Shown piece by piece: positions 1-8,949 of a stretch of DNA of 64,000 bases. The translations under genes were made by a program, and so were the position numbers. The stretch is taken from positions 1 to 64,000 of the forward strand of contig CAYUVK010000007.1 of the NCBI GenBank assembly GCA_964448105.1, given 5' to 3'. Numbering within the stretch: the stretch's first letter is position 1; each line of letters starts with the position of its first letter. Source of the stretch: CAVQBP01 sp964448105 (GTDB taxonomy: Bacteria > Bacteroidota > Ignavibacteria > Ignavibacteriales > Ignavibacteriaceae). Below the pieces are notes generated by a model. That model did no database searches, had not been told where the DNA came from, and saw nothing but the letters and a program-made list of their open reading frames with translations.

Positions 1-105
1 ATCCTTGTCGGTTTGGTAACTTTAAGTTAAATTAAAAACAGACTATGTGTGTAGAAGTTCTTTGGATCTTAACTTCGGACGCGGGTTCGACTCCCGCCAC
101 CTCCA
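1..105 (+). ncRNA. ssrA: tmRNA (ssrA), 3' end only
   Basis: The first ~105 bases match the 3' part of transfer-messenger RNA. A T-arm (GCGGG stem 81-85, TTCGACT loop, CCCGC 93-97) is followed by the acceptor strand CACCTCC and discriminator A at 105; CCA is not encoded. The preceding GACTATGTGTGTAGAA corresponds to the GACTAAGCATGTAG stretch before the T-arm of E. coli tmRNA, which separates this from an ordinary tRNA. The 5' half, tag-peptide frame and pseudoknots lie upstream of the window. Confidence 0.88.
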
Positions 106-215
106 CTAAAATACATTATAATATAATAACTTTGAAGAATGATTTATAATATTCTTACAGTATTATCAATTTTCAATAGATTAACTCATTCCAACAACAC
201 AGTGTATAAAAAAAA

Positions 216-584
216 TTAAAGACTGCGTTGAACAATTAATCCCGTCGTATAAGTTGAAACAAATATCAAAGCAAATGGAATCCAGGTTCCCAATAAACTG
301 GTAAACATTTCTAAACTTCTGTTAATTAAAAGAGCCACCATAAAGAAATCTACTATTATCACAAAACTAACAAAAATCGTTGCAGTATTAAGAGGAGTTG
401 TGTAGCTGAACTTCTGGAAATATATCATAGATATTATAGCAAAGAATATTGGTGCTGCAACGGCATGAACAATTAGAGTAGTTTCCAATGACATGGTCGC
501 CATACCAATTCCCATTGTTGCCGCACATAATACCCAACCGATAAAAGAATGGAGTAAAACAATAATAATTTTGGAGATATTCAT
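216..584 (-). CDS. Small four-helix membrane protein, function unknown
   Basis: A 122-residue hydrophobic protein with about four predicted membrane helices (near residues 5-27, 35-53, 65-87 and 98-118) and short polar linkers. There is no signal peptide cleavage site, catalytic motif or soluble domain. I do not recognise the family with confidence. A GGGAGAA stretch just upstream of the ATG could serve as ribosome binding site. It stands alone, and the nearest minus-strand gene upstream is the broken lipoprotein more than 400 bases away. Confidence 0.7.
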   Translation of the reverse strand: MNISKIIIVLLHSFIGWVLCAATMGIGMATMSLETTLIVHAVAAPIFFAIISMIYFQKFSYTTPLNTATIFVSFVIIVDFFMVALLINRSLEMFTSLLGTWIPFALIFVSTYTTGLIVQRSL

Positions 585-1032
585 AACATTCTCCCTGCTA
601 ATTTATAGGATAATTTCTATCTGAAAAGTGTTCCAACAATTATATAATAAAGGCTCAGTACAATTTGCCCTTTCGACATAAGCTGTGCAAATTAAAATCA
701 ATTTTTACTTTAAACTCAAATAAGATCCTAATTTATGATATTTAAAGAATTAAGGAATTATGAATTATAATGCTATCTTATAGAACCTTCAATAAGTATG
801 GAAGATTAAAATAAGAAATTATCCCTTTATCTAGTATTTCTTATTTACTTTATGTAAAATTATTTTTAAATATCAATTTTATCAATATAAGTTCAATTAA
901 GTTTATAAAAACTATTTGTTTACACAAAGAATATCGAAAACCTCTAAATGAAAAAATTTATATTTTTTCATTCATCTTAGACTAGTATTTTCCAAGCTAT
1001 ATTAAAATCTGTAGACATTTTTTAAGAATATT
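585..1032. other. AT-rich intergenic stretch
   Basis: No convincing gene on either strand. The one structure I see is an 11-bp inverted repeat (947-957 with 962-972, 4-nt loop) made almost only of A and T. It lies downstream of the mini-lipoprotein on the minus strand and could be a weak terminator. Confidence 0.5.
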
Positions 1033-1159
1033 TTAAGATTTCGTTAATATTTGTTGTTGAGTGTCTGAAGAACTAACGGGATTGCTGCTTTTCTTACAAG
1101 ATGAAAGCACGAATAATGTAAAACAAATAAGTAAGTAAAAAGATTAGAAGTGATTTCAT
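1033..1159 (-). pseudogene. Frameshifted small lipoprotein
   Basis: An AGGAGG ribosome binding site (1167-1172, minus strand) sits 7 nt before an ATG at 1159. The frame reads MKSLLIFLLTYLFYII and stops after 21 codons. Removing one base from the five-T run (1137-1141) gives a 41-residue protein with a clean lipoprotein signal, MKSLLIFYLLICFTLFVLSSC, then a short Ser/Lys/Gln-rich tail ending at 1033. Lipobox LSSC with Cys followed by KK is typical of Bacteroidota surface lipoproteins. The gene is either truly broken by a homopolymer indel or affected by a sequencing error. Confidence 0.6.
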
Positions 1160-1244
1160 TTTAGCTCCTCCTGTTTTTCTAATTCTTTAATTGGGTAGAT
1201 ATTTGATTTGCGTCTATTTTACCAATCTACCTAATAGATGAAGT

Positions 1245-1742
1245 TTATCCAACACCTTCCCATTTTATTCCCTTTATTCCCTTTATTCCATTAATGTGTA
1301 ATCTCTCAATTAACTGTCCTGTATGGTGTTGAATATGTCTTATATTATATAGGTGACGTTCTACCTCAGTACCCGGTATCCAATGGAATTTACTTCTTTT
1401 TTTGTCTTCCATTTCGTTTATTGATTTTTCAACTCGATCTACTATTATCTCTAAATATTTTTTTAAATCGTTTTTCGAATAAACAACTTTAACAACAATA
1501 GGTTTATTATCATGTGTAAATTTTCCTAAATTATTATAATTTTCAATGTGTCTTGTCCATGTTGAAAAATTAGATGGACTTTTAGCTAAATATAATGCTC
1601 TGTAAAAAAGTGTATGATAAACAATACACCAAAATGTATTTTCATATTCTTTGCCATCCCATAAAGATGCTGGACACAAATCAATGGTGTTTAAAAGCAT
1701 CTTTAATGATGCTTTGTATTGAGAAATGATTTCCATTTTCAT
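1245..1742 (-). CDS. DinB/YfiT-like four-helix metal-binding protein
   Basis: A 165-residue protein of the DinB superfamily. An N-terminal helix with YHTLFY (about residue 43) supplies the first metal-ligand histidine, and the C-terminal HIQHHTGQL (about residue 136) supplies the other two, the usual His-x3-His arrangement. These proteins are four-helix bundles, some acting as thiol-dependent transferases; the substrate here is unknown. The extreme C-terminus carries GIKGIKGIK, encoded by nearly three copies of a 9-nt unit. Monocistronic on the minus strand. Confidence 0.75.
   Translation of the reverse strand: MKMEIISQYKASLKMLLNTIDLCPASLWDGKEYENTFWCIVYHTLFYRALYLAKSPSNFSTWTRHIENYNNLGKFTHDNKPIVVKVVYSKNDLKKYLEIIVDRVEKSINEMEDKKRSKFHWIPGTEVERHLYNIRHIQHHTGQLIERLHINGIKGIKGIKWEGVG
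1264..1289 (-). repeat. 9-nt tandem repeat inside the DinB-like gene
   Basis: About 2.9 copies of TTTATTCCC (plus-strand sense) encode the repeated tripeptide GIK near the C-terminus. The unit is a multiple of three, so copy-number change keeps the frame. Confidence 0.8.
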
Positions 1743-2038
1743 ATTTCACCATTCCAAAATTGTTAGCTAACTAAGGTTGGGGAAAAAACTATTTTATTTA
1801 TTAATACCATGTGTGATTGCCTTAACTCAACATCAAGTCGGGGCATCTAGCATGCTGACGGTTTACATTGCTTTCGTTAGAATACATTCAGTAAAATATT
1901 AATTACAAAAAACATATTTTAGTTTAGCTGAAAAATAAAAGTTACTAGCTAATAGTTAACCTTAGGAATACAAAAATATACGTTAAGAGCTTCTTCATAA
2001 TCTATAAGTTAATTGGAATTAAAATCCATAATTCCGGT
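1743..2038. other. Intergenic stretch, nothing identified
   Basis: About 300 bases between the DinB-like gene and the DUF1593 gene. It contains the short palindrome GTTAGCTAAC near 1760 and a GC-richer patch around 1820-1870 that may be remnant sequence. I see no gene, RNA or clear terminator. Confidence 0.4.
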
Positions 2039-3493
2039 TTATTTCGGTATTATAGTAACGAATACTCTTTTATATCTTGATAACGGTGGATTACCTTTAT
2101 CTGTAACTTTTAAAATAAATTGAACAGTTTCTTTATTCTTCACTTTTGGCGCTACCACATAAGCGCTATGCACGTTCTCTGCAGAATTAATTTTTATAAG
2201 ATTTTTATATGAGCCTGCTTCCGGGTAGTTAAACCATAGGTAACTGATATTATCCCCATCAGGATCAGTTGCTGTAGCATCCAATCCAAATCCCTCTCCT
2301 GATTTAACAGTTATATGTTTTGGTACTAATAATTCAGGAACAGGCGGATGATTAGCATTATTATATGATTCAGTGCACCAATTCATCCGTGCGGAAAAAT
2401 CATTTTGAAAGTCATCACGCCAGCGCCACAAAGTCGCTTTATTACTGGTAAACGTAGCAGTGTCCAACCGAACTGCCCGTCCGTATTCATTTAAAACATA
2501 CGGAGTATATTTGTCGACTGCATCTGTCCAAATAGCTCGGGTCTCAGGCACAATAGGTACACCTGAACTGCCTCTTTTAAGAGAATCAAATTTTGGCTTG
2601 TACAGCTCATAGCGACCGCCCCAACCGCCCCAGTCAGGATGCTCCGGGTAACAACTCAATCCATTCGGAATTAGACTTAACCACGACGGCGTGTCGCCTT
2701 CCATTCCATAGGCTACATCCGGATATACAGCACCTAGAGGACCGTGTCCTTGCTGTATATTTTGTGCAATCCATTTATTGCTGATCTCTTCATTATTTAT
2801 ACCTTTTATATAACTATTTATTGCACTCCAGGTTGCACTGCCGTAATCATCGCCCGGACTAACAATGTAAAATAAATTGGGGAAATTTTTTCTAATCCAT
2901 ACACCGCTGTCGTCCTGATCGGATATTGTATATACCTTAAGTTTTGCTATCAACATTTTTGCTTCTGCTTCTGTTTTTGTCTTTTTAATATCATATAATG
3001 CCTGCGCAAGAGTATTCACACCTCCCCAAACGCATATCCATAAAGGACGTTCGTCTTTTTCTTCAAGTACTTTTATAATCCATTTAGAACCGGGTGAAAC
3101 TTTTCCCTCGCCGACTCCCTGCATTCCATATTCTGCTATGCCGTGTGTTACTTTCTTTAAAAGTGATTCAGCACTGGGGAAACCGGCTTCATGCTTATTA
3201 AGGTTAGATTGTACTTTGCCGTAAGCCTGAACTATATTTTTTATATAATCAGGATGTACTATTGTTTTTTGCCAACAAGATGTAGTAGCAATTAATCCTT
3301 CTATATCAAGTAAATTGGAATACAATAGTAATCTAACCATCGATTCCGAATCATCCGGATCGGCGCCAATATCCGTTAATATAATTACTCTGTTTTTTTG
3401 ATTTATTTGGGTATTGTTTTTATTTGCTTGACCAGAAATAGAATAGAAAGGTATTATCAAACAAAATATGATTAAATAAATAAGAATCCTCAT
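2039..3493 (-). CDS. Secreted DUF1593 / nucleoside-hydrolase-like protein
   Basis: A 484-residue exported protein. The ATG at 3493 gives a classical signal peptide (MRILIYLIIFCLIIPFYS...GQA); the frame is open to 3508 but has no better start signal. The body starts with VIILTDIGADPDDSESMVR, the Asp-rich loop shared by DUF1593 proteins and inosine/uridine nucleoside hydrolases, where Asp residues bind Ca2+ and ribose. ICVWGGVNTLAQAL and GDDYGSATWSAI are further conserved blocks. The last ~90 residues (from PPVPELLVPKHITVKSGEG) form an Ig/cadherin-like beta domain with DPDGDNISYLW. Such proteins are usually called cellulose-binding or sugar-degradation associated. The substrate is not evident. 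Confidence 0.82.
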   Translation of the reverse strand: MRILIYLIIFCLIIPFYSISGQANKNNTQINQKNRVIILTDIGADPDDSESMVRLLLYSNLLDIEGLIATTSCWQKTIVHPDYIKNIVQAYGKVQSNLNKHEAGFPSAESLLKKVTHGIAEYGMQGVGEGKVSPGSKWIIKVLEEKDERPLWICVWGGVNTLAQALYDIKKTKTEAEAKMLIAKLKVYTISDQDDSGVWIRKNFPNLFYIVSPGDDYGSATWSAINSYIKGINNEEISNKWIAQNIQQGHGPLGAVYPDVAYGMEGDTPSWLSLIPNGLSCYPEHPDWGGWGGRYELYKPKFDSLKRGSSGVPIVPETRAIWTDAVDKYTPYVLNEYGRAVRLDTATFTSNKATLWRWRDDFQNDFSARMNWCTESYNNANHPPVPELLVPKHITVKSGEGFGLDATATDPDGDNISYLWFNYPEAGSYKNLIKINSAENVHSAYVVAPKVKNKETVQFILKVTDKGNPPLSRYKRVFVTIIPK

Positions 3494-3644
3494 GTTTATA
3501 ATTTCCATGTATAAAATTATTAGGAAAAACGTGTATACAAATTATTAAAAAATAGAGCTAAAACTTAGGACTACTTTCCAATGATTATTTTCTTTTTTCA
3601 GTGCGTAAAATGCTGTCAACTTGAATTGCAATATTATGTGCTCC

Positions 3645-3956
3645 CTATTTTATCATATTTTTTAGTATTTCTTCTTTCTTTAAGAGTTGATGACCTTCGA
3701 AGACAGTTAGTATTTCTATCGATGCTTCCCTTCGATAATATACTATTCTATAGCCTTTATATAATATTTCTCTGATTTGTTTTATGGCAAGTTCTGGTAC
3801 TATTCTCCCCTTTTCTGGATTATCGGGAATTGTTTCTGAAATTGATATTAATTTATCTGTAAATTCTATAGCAATCTGCGGATTATCTCTTGAAATAAAT
3901 TCTTCGATTTCTTGAAGCCGAATTGAAGCTTCTTTCGTCCAATATAGTTTCATCAA
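3645..3956 (-). CDS. RelE/ParE-family toxin
   Basis: A 103-residue basic protein with the RelE/ParE fold pattern: N-terminal W(T)KEASIRLQEIEEFI helices, PDNPEKGRIVPEL in the middle, and the strand IREILYKGYRIVYYRREASIEILTVFEGHQLL characteristic of ParE/RelE C-termini. It overlaps the antitoxin stop by 4 nt (ATGA), so the two are translationally coupled. ParE-type toxins act on gyrase and RelE-type on mRNA in the ribosome; the sequence alone does not decide which, though the IVYYR region reads more like ParE. Confidence 0.88.
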   Translation of the reverse strand: MMKLYWTKEASIRLQEIEEFISRDNPQIAIEFTDKLISISETIPDNPEKGRIVPELAIKQIREILYKGYRIVYYRREASIEILTVFEGHQLLKKEEILKNMIK

Positions 3957-4240
3957 CTTCTATTTTTTCGAGCTTTTTTCAATTCTTTTTTTAATTGAGA
4001 TACTGTATACTTTTCACCTTTCTCTGAATCTGATAATCCGCGAGATATTGAATCTATAAACAATTTTGTTTGACATAACTCATCGAACTCCGAAGGAGAT
4101 ATAAGAACTCCTGCCGGTTTTCCATTCTGAGTAATTATTAATGAATTTTTCTTTTCTTGAATTTCTTTAAGATACTTAGCTAAACTTGATTTAAATTGAC
4201 CAACCGGAATGATATCACTTGAAACGACTATATTTCTCAT
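3953..4240 (-). CDS. Phd/YefM-family antitoxin
   Basis: A 95-residue protein. The N-terminal SSDIIPVGQFKSSLAKYLKEI and LIITQNGKPAGVLISPSEFDEL are the DNA-binding and dimerisation core of Phd/YefM antitoxins. The Lys-rich C-terminus (SQLKKELKKARKNRS) would be the toxin-neutralising tail. It precedes the toxin with a 4-nt overlap, the usual order, and would be expected to repress its own promoter in the region just upstream. Confidence 0.88.
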   Translation of the reverse strand: MRNIVVSSDIIPVGQFKSSLAKYLKEIQEKKNSLIITQNGKPAGVLISPSEFDELCQTKLFIDSISRGLSDSEKGEKYTVSQLKKELKKARKNRS

Positions 4241-4699
4241 CTCACATTACCTTTTTATTTGTCTTAATAATGGCCTAAATTTAATTCATTATTAGGTCTT
4301 AATCAATACGCTTACTTTTCGCACATAACGAATAAATCAATATATTATTTATAAGGTATAACATATTAATTATACGCCTCAGGTATCTGTTTTTATTTTC
4401 TTATAATAGAAGACTTTTTCCGTTATTATCAACCTGCCCGGTTATCAAATCTTGTTAAATAATTTGATGCAGTTTCGCCACGTAACTCACACATAATATT
4501 TAATTAAATGATACTCCTTTATGGAATATTTTGTATAAGAGGCAGTGAATTATAACGCATGTGTCCGCAGAGGAAGAATTTGTCCCTTTAACTAATATCC
4601 CCGAGTACCTCTAATTCTAAAGTATATTTTATAATGCTATTTTGCAAGAAGAAAATCATAAGGTATTATTACCTGATTCTAATCTTTCCTTTAGAAGAT
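4241..4699. other. Intergenic stretch upstream of the toxin-antitoxin pair
   Basis: About 460 bases, AT-rich. The first ~60 bases must hold the toxin-antitoxin promoter; CCTAA and TTAGG half-sites flank an AT-rich centre near 4273-4295 and could be an operator, but the arms are only 5 bp. Open frames here run antisense to the aquaporin end and look like chance. Confidence 0.35.
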
Positions 4700-5476
4700 T
4701 TATTTTATCACTTTAGAAAAGATCCCGTGCCTATCATGTTGAAAATGATAAATTTTTGCTACTTCTATTTCGAACTTTTTAAACCAACTGAAATTATAAA
4801 TAGCTACTGCAGCTAATGCTCCTGCAGCGGGACCAACCCAGTAAATCCACCAGCCTGCCCAATATCCTGATATCACTGACGGACCAAGAGTTCGTGCAGG
4901 GTTTGTGCTTGTCCCGGATATTGGTGCTTCTGCAAATACCATAATTAAATAAAGCACCGGGAAAATTACAGGTGTAAAATTTCTTAACTTTTTACTACCA
5001 ATAAATATGAAAAGCAGTAGAACCATTGTAAATGTAGTTAAGAATTCTCCGAGTAAAGCCACCCAGATTGTATATCCATTACCCGGATAAGTGGCTCCAT
5101 AATAAATTGAGTTTCCTAAATTTCCCCATAACAAAAGCGGCAGCGCCCCTGTGATACCACCAATTAGCTGAACGAAAATATAACCGAACGCATGTGAAGG
5201 GGTAATTTTTCCATGAATCCAAAATGCAAGGGTTACAGCAGGATTAATATGAGCTCCGCTTTCTTTGCCAATCCAGGATACCGCAATCAGAGCACCTGTT
5301 GAACCAAATAAGAACCCGGTAATTGCCCTTCTAAGGCCTGCATCAGGAATGAGTTTAAGCATGAAACTGCCTTTACCGAAATCAAGAATAACAAAGGAGA
5401 GACCTATTAAAACCAGCAGTGCAGTACCGATGAACTCAGATGCAAATAATGTCCAGGGAATTTTTACAGCTTTCAT
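4700..5476 (-). CDS. Aquaporin / MIP-family channel
   Basis: A 258-residue membrane protein with the two half-helix signatures of major intrinsic proteins: GAHINPAVTLAF (NPA at residues 78-80) and GTSTNPARTLGPSV (second NPA near residue 195). Six membrane helices can be placed around them, and the length fits the family. It should form a tetrameric passive channel for water or small neutral solutes. The residues visible here do not settle aquaporin against glyceroporin. A single gene with no partner such as glpK nearby. Confidence 0.9.
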   Translation of the reverse strand: MKAVKIPWTLFASEFIGTALLVLIGLSFVILDFGKGSFMLKLIPDAGLRRAITGFLFGSTGALIAVSWIGKESGAHINPAVTLAFWIHGKITPSHAFGYIFVQLIGGITGALPLLLWGNLGNSIYYGATYPGNGYTIWVALLGEFLTTFTMVLLLFIFIGSKKLRNFTPVIFPVLYLIMVFAEAPISGTSTNPARTLGPSVISGYWAGWWIYWVGPAAGALAAVAIYNFSWFKKFEIEVAKIYHFQHDRHGIFSKVIK

Positions 5477-5611
5477 TGTCTTTATAGTTATTATTAAGAA
5501 TTCATAATATCAAAATTTTTCTACACTTATAATTTAATATTGCTAAATTAGCTCTAAATTATTTTACCGGCTCTGATAAACAGCAAAAATATTTCAAAAA
5601 AGATAGGGAAT

Positions 5612-6538
5612 ATGAAAATAGGAATAATAAGTAATCATTTTTCTTTTCCATCTATCAATTATCTTCTCAATAATAAACTGATTGCAGGATTTGCCGTTCC
5701 GGAAATCTTTAGCCCTGGAAATAAGAACATTAGGTTAATTTCAGAATCATTTGGACTCCCCTATAATATATTATCAAAAGAAAATCTTTCGGAGGATATA
5801 ACTTTTTGGCTTTTAGACATCGAGGCGGATATTGTTTTTATATTCTCATTTCCATATAAAATTCCTGGAACAGTTCTTGAAATTCCACGTTACGGTTTTA
5901 TTAATTTTCATCCAAGCATACTTCCTTCTTACCGCGGACCTGATCCTTTGTTTTGGCAGATCAAAAATGGAATTACGGAAACAGGGATTACTGCTTACAG
6001 GCTTGATAAAAATATTGACACAGGTCCGATAATTCATATAGAAAAAGAAAGAATTGAACGTGTAGACACATATGGTTCTTTAAGTAATAAACTTGCGGAC
6101 ACATTGCTAAAATGTGTAACTGAAGTATCAGCTATGTATATAGAAAATAATTCTGATTTGATCCATTTTATTAAGCAGAATGAAAGTGAATATTCATATT
6201 TCGGTAAGCCGCGGGAAGAGGACCTGAAAATAAGTTGGCAGAATCAGAATGCAGAAAAAATTTATAACTTAGTTCGGGCTTCCAATCCGAAGTATCATGG
6301 GGCAGCTACATTTTATAATAATTTTCCTATGAAAATATTACAAATATCTATTGAAACAGAGAATAACAGATCCGAAAAACCGGGAACAGTTATTGAGTCA
6401 AAAACCGGATTAAGGATAGCAACATTAGATAAAAAAGTTATTTCTATTGATATCATTTATGTTATGGAAGGATATTACAAGGGATTATCATTTAAAAACT
6501 TATTTAATGTAAAAGCCGGAGATGAATTTGGCAAATAG
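5612..6538 (+). CDS. Formyltransferase, methionyl-tRNA formyltransferase-like
   Basis: A 308-residue protein with the Fmt/PurN-type fold. The catalytic triad is visible: Asn and His in INFHPSILPSYRGPDP and Asp in YRLDKNIDTGPII. A C-terminal domain (about residues 205-300) resembles the Fmt OB-like domain, with KPREEDLKISW like the KI--EDG-IDW of Fmt. It therefore probably transfers a formyl group from N10-formyl-THF, but the divergent N-terminus and absence of def next door leave open a sugar- or amine-formylating role rather than initiator tRNA. Confidence 0.78.
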   Translation: MKIGIISNHFSFPSINYLLNNKLIAGFAVPEIFSPGNKNIRLISESFGLPYNILSKENLSEDITFWLLDIEADIVFIFSFPYKIPGTVLEIPRYGFINFHPSILPSYRGPDPLFWQIKNGITETGITAYRLDKNIDTGPIIHIEKERIERVDTYGSLSNKLADTLLKCVTEVSAMYIENNSDLIHFIKQNESEYSYFGKPREEDLKISWQNQNAEKIYNLVRASNPKYHGAATFYNNFPMKILQISIETENNRSEKPGTVIESKTGLRIATLDKKVISIDIIYVMEGYYKGLSFKNLFNVKAGDEFGK

Positions 6539-6547
6539 CATAACGTA

Positions 6548-6595
6548 AACCTTCGAGGTCAGCATGTCGTATAAAGTATATTAACCTCGAAGGTT
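6548..6595. repeat. Palindromic REP-like element, copy 1
   Basis: Perfect 12-bp inverted arms AACCTTCGAGGT (6548-6559) and ACCTCGAAGGTT (6584-6595) enclose a 24-nt spacer. It lies between two converging genes and may also act as a terminator. A second element with nearly the same arms occurs at 29649-29698, which argues for a dispersed family rather than a gene-specific terminator. Confidence 0.7.
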
Positions 6596-6778
6596 CTGTT
6601 TGAATCATTTTAAAAGTTATAAAGGAATTACCTGCTATTGTTTTTTAGATATAGATACCTGAACTTTAATTGCTTCGAACGTTACTTTGCATTCATCTTT
6701 GTTTGTATTTTATTAATTAACAAAACGCCTGAAATTTATCGAGTCATAGAAATTTTTACTTAGCCCTCGCTTCATTAT

Positions 6779-8089
6779 CTATTGCTTGCTGTACTCCCTT
6801 AGCAAGCTGTGGCAGAATATGCCAAGACTTTCATAGATTGGTTTTACTAGAGGTCTTATAATAGGTAATTTTGAAATATAAAAAAGAGCACTGATAAAAC
6901 AAGATGCTCCACCGATTAGAACTGTAATGGGTGCTCCAATCCAGCCTCCCAATCCACCCCCGATTAAACTACCAAAAGGGCTCATCCCCCTGAAAGCCAT
7001 CGCATAGAAACTCATTACACGTCCTCGCTTGCTTTCTTCTGAAATAGTTTGAAGCAATGTATTAACAGATGCTATATGAAGCATCATTCCTGTTCCCGCT
7101 GTAAACATCATTGTTATAGATAAAATGAAATTCCTGGAAAATGCCGTAACAAACATGCTTAAGCTTAAAAGAATTACAGCGTAAGCAATAAGTCTTCCTA
7201 AGCCCAGAACGGTTTTTTTATTTAAAAGATATATTGCACCGGTTAAAGCGCCAGAACCATAACCTGCCATAAGAAATCCAAATGTGCTTGCATTCCCATG
7301 TAAATATTCCTTTGCAAATACCGGGGCTAATAAAGTTAATGAGTTGCTCATTAAGCTAACTACTGCCAAAAGAAGAATTAAGTACATAATAGGAGCAAAT
7401 CCAAAAGTATATGAAAAACCTTCTTTCAATTCTTCGGCAATTTTAGTTTCCCTTTTTTTTCCTGGAATAATTTTTATATCCATTTTAAGTAAAGAAACTA
7501 CAACTGCGACATAGCTGATACTGTTTATTAAAAAACACCATCTTTCTCCAACAGTTGCTATTAATATTCCGGCTATTGAGGGACCAACTAATCTTGCAGC
7601 ATCAACCATCGAAGAATTAAGTGCAATTGCATTTCCCAGATCTTCCTTTTTATCATCTATCATTTCTGAAACAAAAGCTTGGCGGATTGGCATATCGAAA
7701 GCGTTGATAGTTCCAAGAAGTACAGCCAAAACAATTAACTGCCAGATATGAACGACTTCGGTAAAAACTAAAATCGAAAGGATAAGAGCTTGAACTAAAG
7801 CAAGCGACTGGGTATAAAGGAGCATTTTATGACGATTCCATCTATCTGCAAAAACACTGGCCAACGGAGCAATAATAAATAAAGGAAGCTGCCCGGAAAA
7901 TCCGACAATCCCCAGCATAAATGCAGAATTGGTAATACGGTATACAAGCCAGGTCATTGCAACCTGTTATATCCATGTCCCAATTAAAGAAAGACTCTGC
8001 CCGCTTATAAATAGCCTGTAATTCTGATACTTTAACGCTCTAAACATTAAGTTGAATCTTGAGCTGTTAAAGATTCTTTTAATAGGCAT
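6779..8089 (-). pseudogene. MFS exporter (MFS_3/EntS type) with in-frame stop
   Basis: The body (392 codons from the ATG at 7957) is a 12-helix major facilitator of the enterobactin-exporter-like family: TWLVYRITNSAFMLGIVGF, then FADRWNRHKMLLYTQ between helices 2 and 3. The family's normal N-terminus lies upstream in the same frame: from ATG 8089 it reads MPIKRIFNSSRF... FRALKYQNYRLFISGQ SLSLIGTWI, then TAA (7967-7969), then QVAMTWLVYR. Relatives have Gln at that place, so a single C-to-T change would make the stop. Without readthrough or restart at 7957 the protein loses its first membrane helix. Confidence 0.8.
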
Positions 8090-8153
8090 AAAAATAAAAT
8101 CGATAATTTTGGAAGGGATAATATAAGGATTTTAATTCAACAAAATTTTTGGA

Positions 8154-8185
8154 CGAGATGACATCATTTATCTGATGTCATCCCG
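8154..8185 (-). terminator. Hairpin downstream of the TonB gene
   Basis: GATGACATCA (8157-8166) pairs perfectly with TGATGTCATC (8173-8182) across a 6-nt loop, with two further pairs at the base. It lies 22 bases past the TonB stop on the minus strand. The following sequence has only a short T run, so termination strength is uncertain. Confidence 0.5.
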
Positions 8186-8206
8186 TTTCAAAATATTAAA
8201 TTGTAT

Positions 8207-8857
8207 TTATTGTAATTTAAAAAAGATAGGTATATACATTTGAACATTTACAGGTTTTCCTCTCTGTTTTCCGGGAATAAATTTTGTACTTTTAACTGCA
8301 TTCAATGCAACTTCATCAAGGGATGGGAAAAGAGATTTTGTAATGCTTGCACTAATAACATCTCCGTTTTTACCAACAATTGCCAGGATGATAACTTTAC
8401 CTTCAATACCAACTCTTTTAGCTATTTCTGTATAATGTATTTTATTTTGTATTGCTTCAATTCCTCCAATTGGTTTAGGTAATTGTTCAACTACTTTAAA
8501 AATTACATTTTCATCTGCAATTATTTTATAGACTTCGGTTCTCTCGGGCGGTTTTTCTACATTTTCATTAACATTTAAGTCTGTTGCTTCAAATTCAATC
8601 TCTTTTATTTCAGGATTTATAGAAATTTCAGGAACTACGGGTTTAATTTTTGGTGGAGTTTGATTTTGTTTTGTGGGTTGTACATCTATAACCGAAATTA
8701 TATCTGTAACGGGTTTAATAACTGTTTCTCCGTTACTTTTTTGTGGAGAAAATTTGAATGCAGCGATTAGAAAAATAAGAGAAACAATAATACTTATTTC
8801 CAAATTGTGTTTGTATTTTCCCCTTAAATCAGCTTTTGAAGTTTTATAAAGAGGCAT
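8207..8857 (-). CDS. TonB-family energy transducer
   Basis: A 216-residue protein: one N-terminal membrane helix (about residues 20-37), a Pro/Glu/Lys-rich periplasmic linker (PPKIKPVVPEISINPEI), and a C-terminal TonB domain. The last part reads GIEGKVIILAIVGKNGDV, then LDEVALNAVKSTKFIPGKQRG, YIPIFFKLQ, the Bacteroidota TonB_C pattern. It would couple the ExbB/ExbD proton motor to outer-membrane receptors such as the one at 41059-43419; exbB and exbD are not in the window. Confidence 0.9.
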   Translation of the reverse strand: MPLYKTSKADLRGKYKHNLEISIIVSLIFLIAAFKFSPQKSNGETVIKPVTDIISVIDVQPTKQNQTPPKIKPVVPEISINPEIKEIEFEATDLNVNENVEKPPERTEVYKIIADENVIFKVVEQLPKPIGGIEAIQNKIHYTEIAKRVGIEGKVIILAIVGKNGDVISASITKSLFPSLDEVALNAVKSTKFIPGKQRGKPVNVQMYIPIFFKLQ

Positions 8858-8949
8858 GTTTCCCTCCGTTAAATATTTTATTTCCCAATATGAAGTGATT
8901 GGTTATTATACTTAAAGAGAGGGATTAAGTTCCTGTTAATTAATAAATT

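Noticed and set aside
1750..1870. Integron attC-like sequence (GTTAGC, GCCTTAAC)
   Set aside because: The core sites do not match the RYYYAAC / GTTRRRY spacing and the segment does not fold into long imperfect arms.
1..5000. Genomic island integrated at the tmRNA gene
   Set aside because: The accessory genes after tmRNA suggest it, but no second copy of the tmRNA 3' end and no integrase gene are visible in the window.
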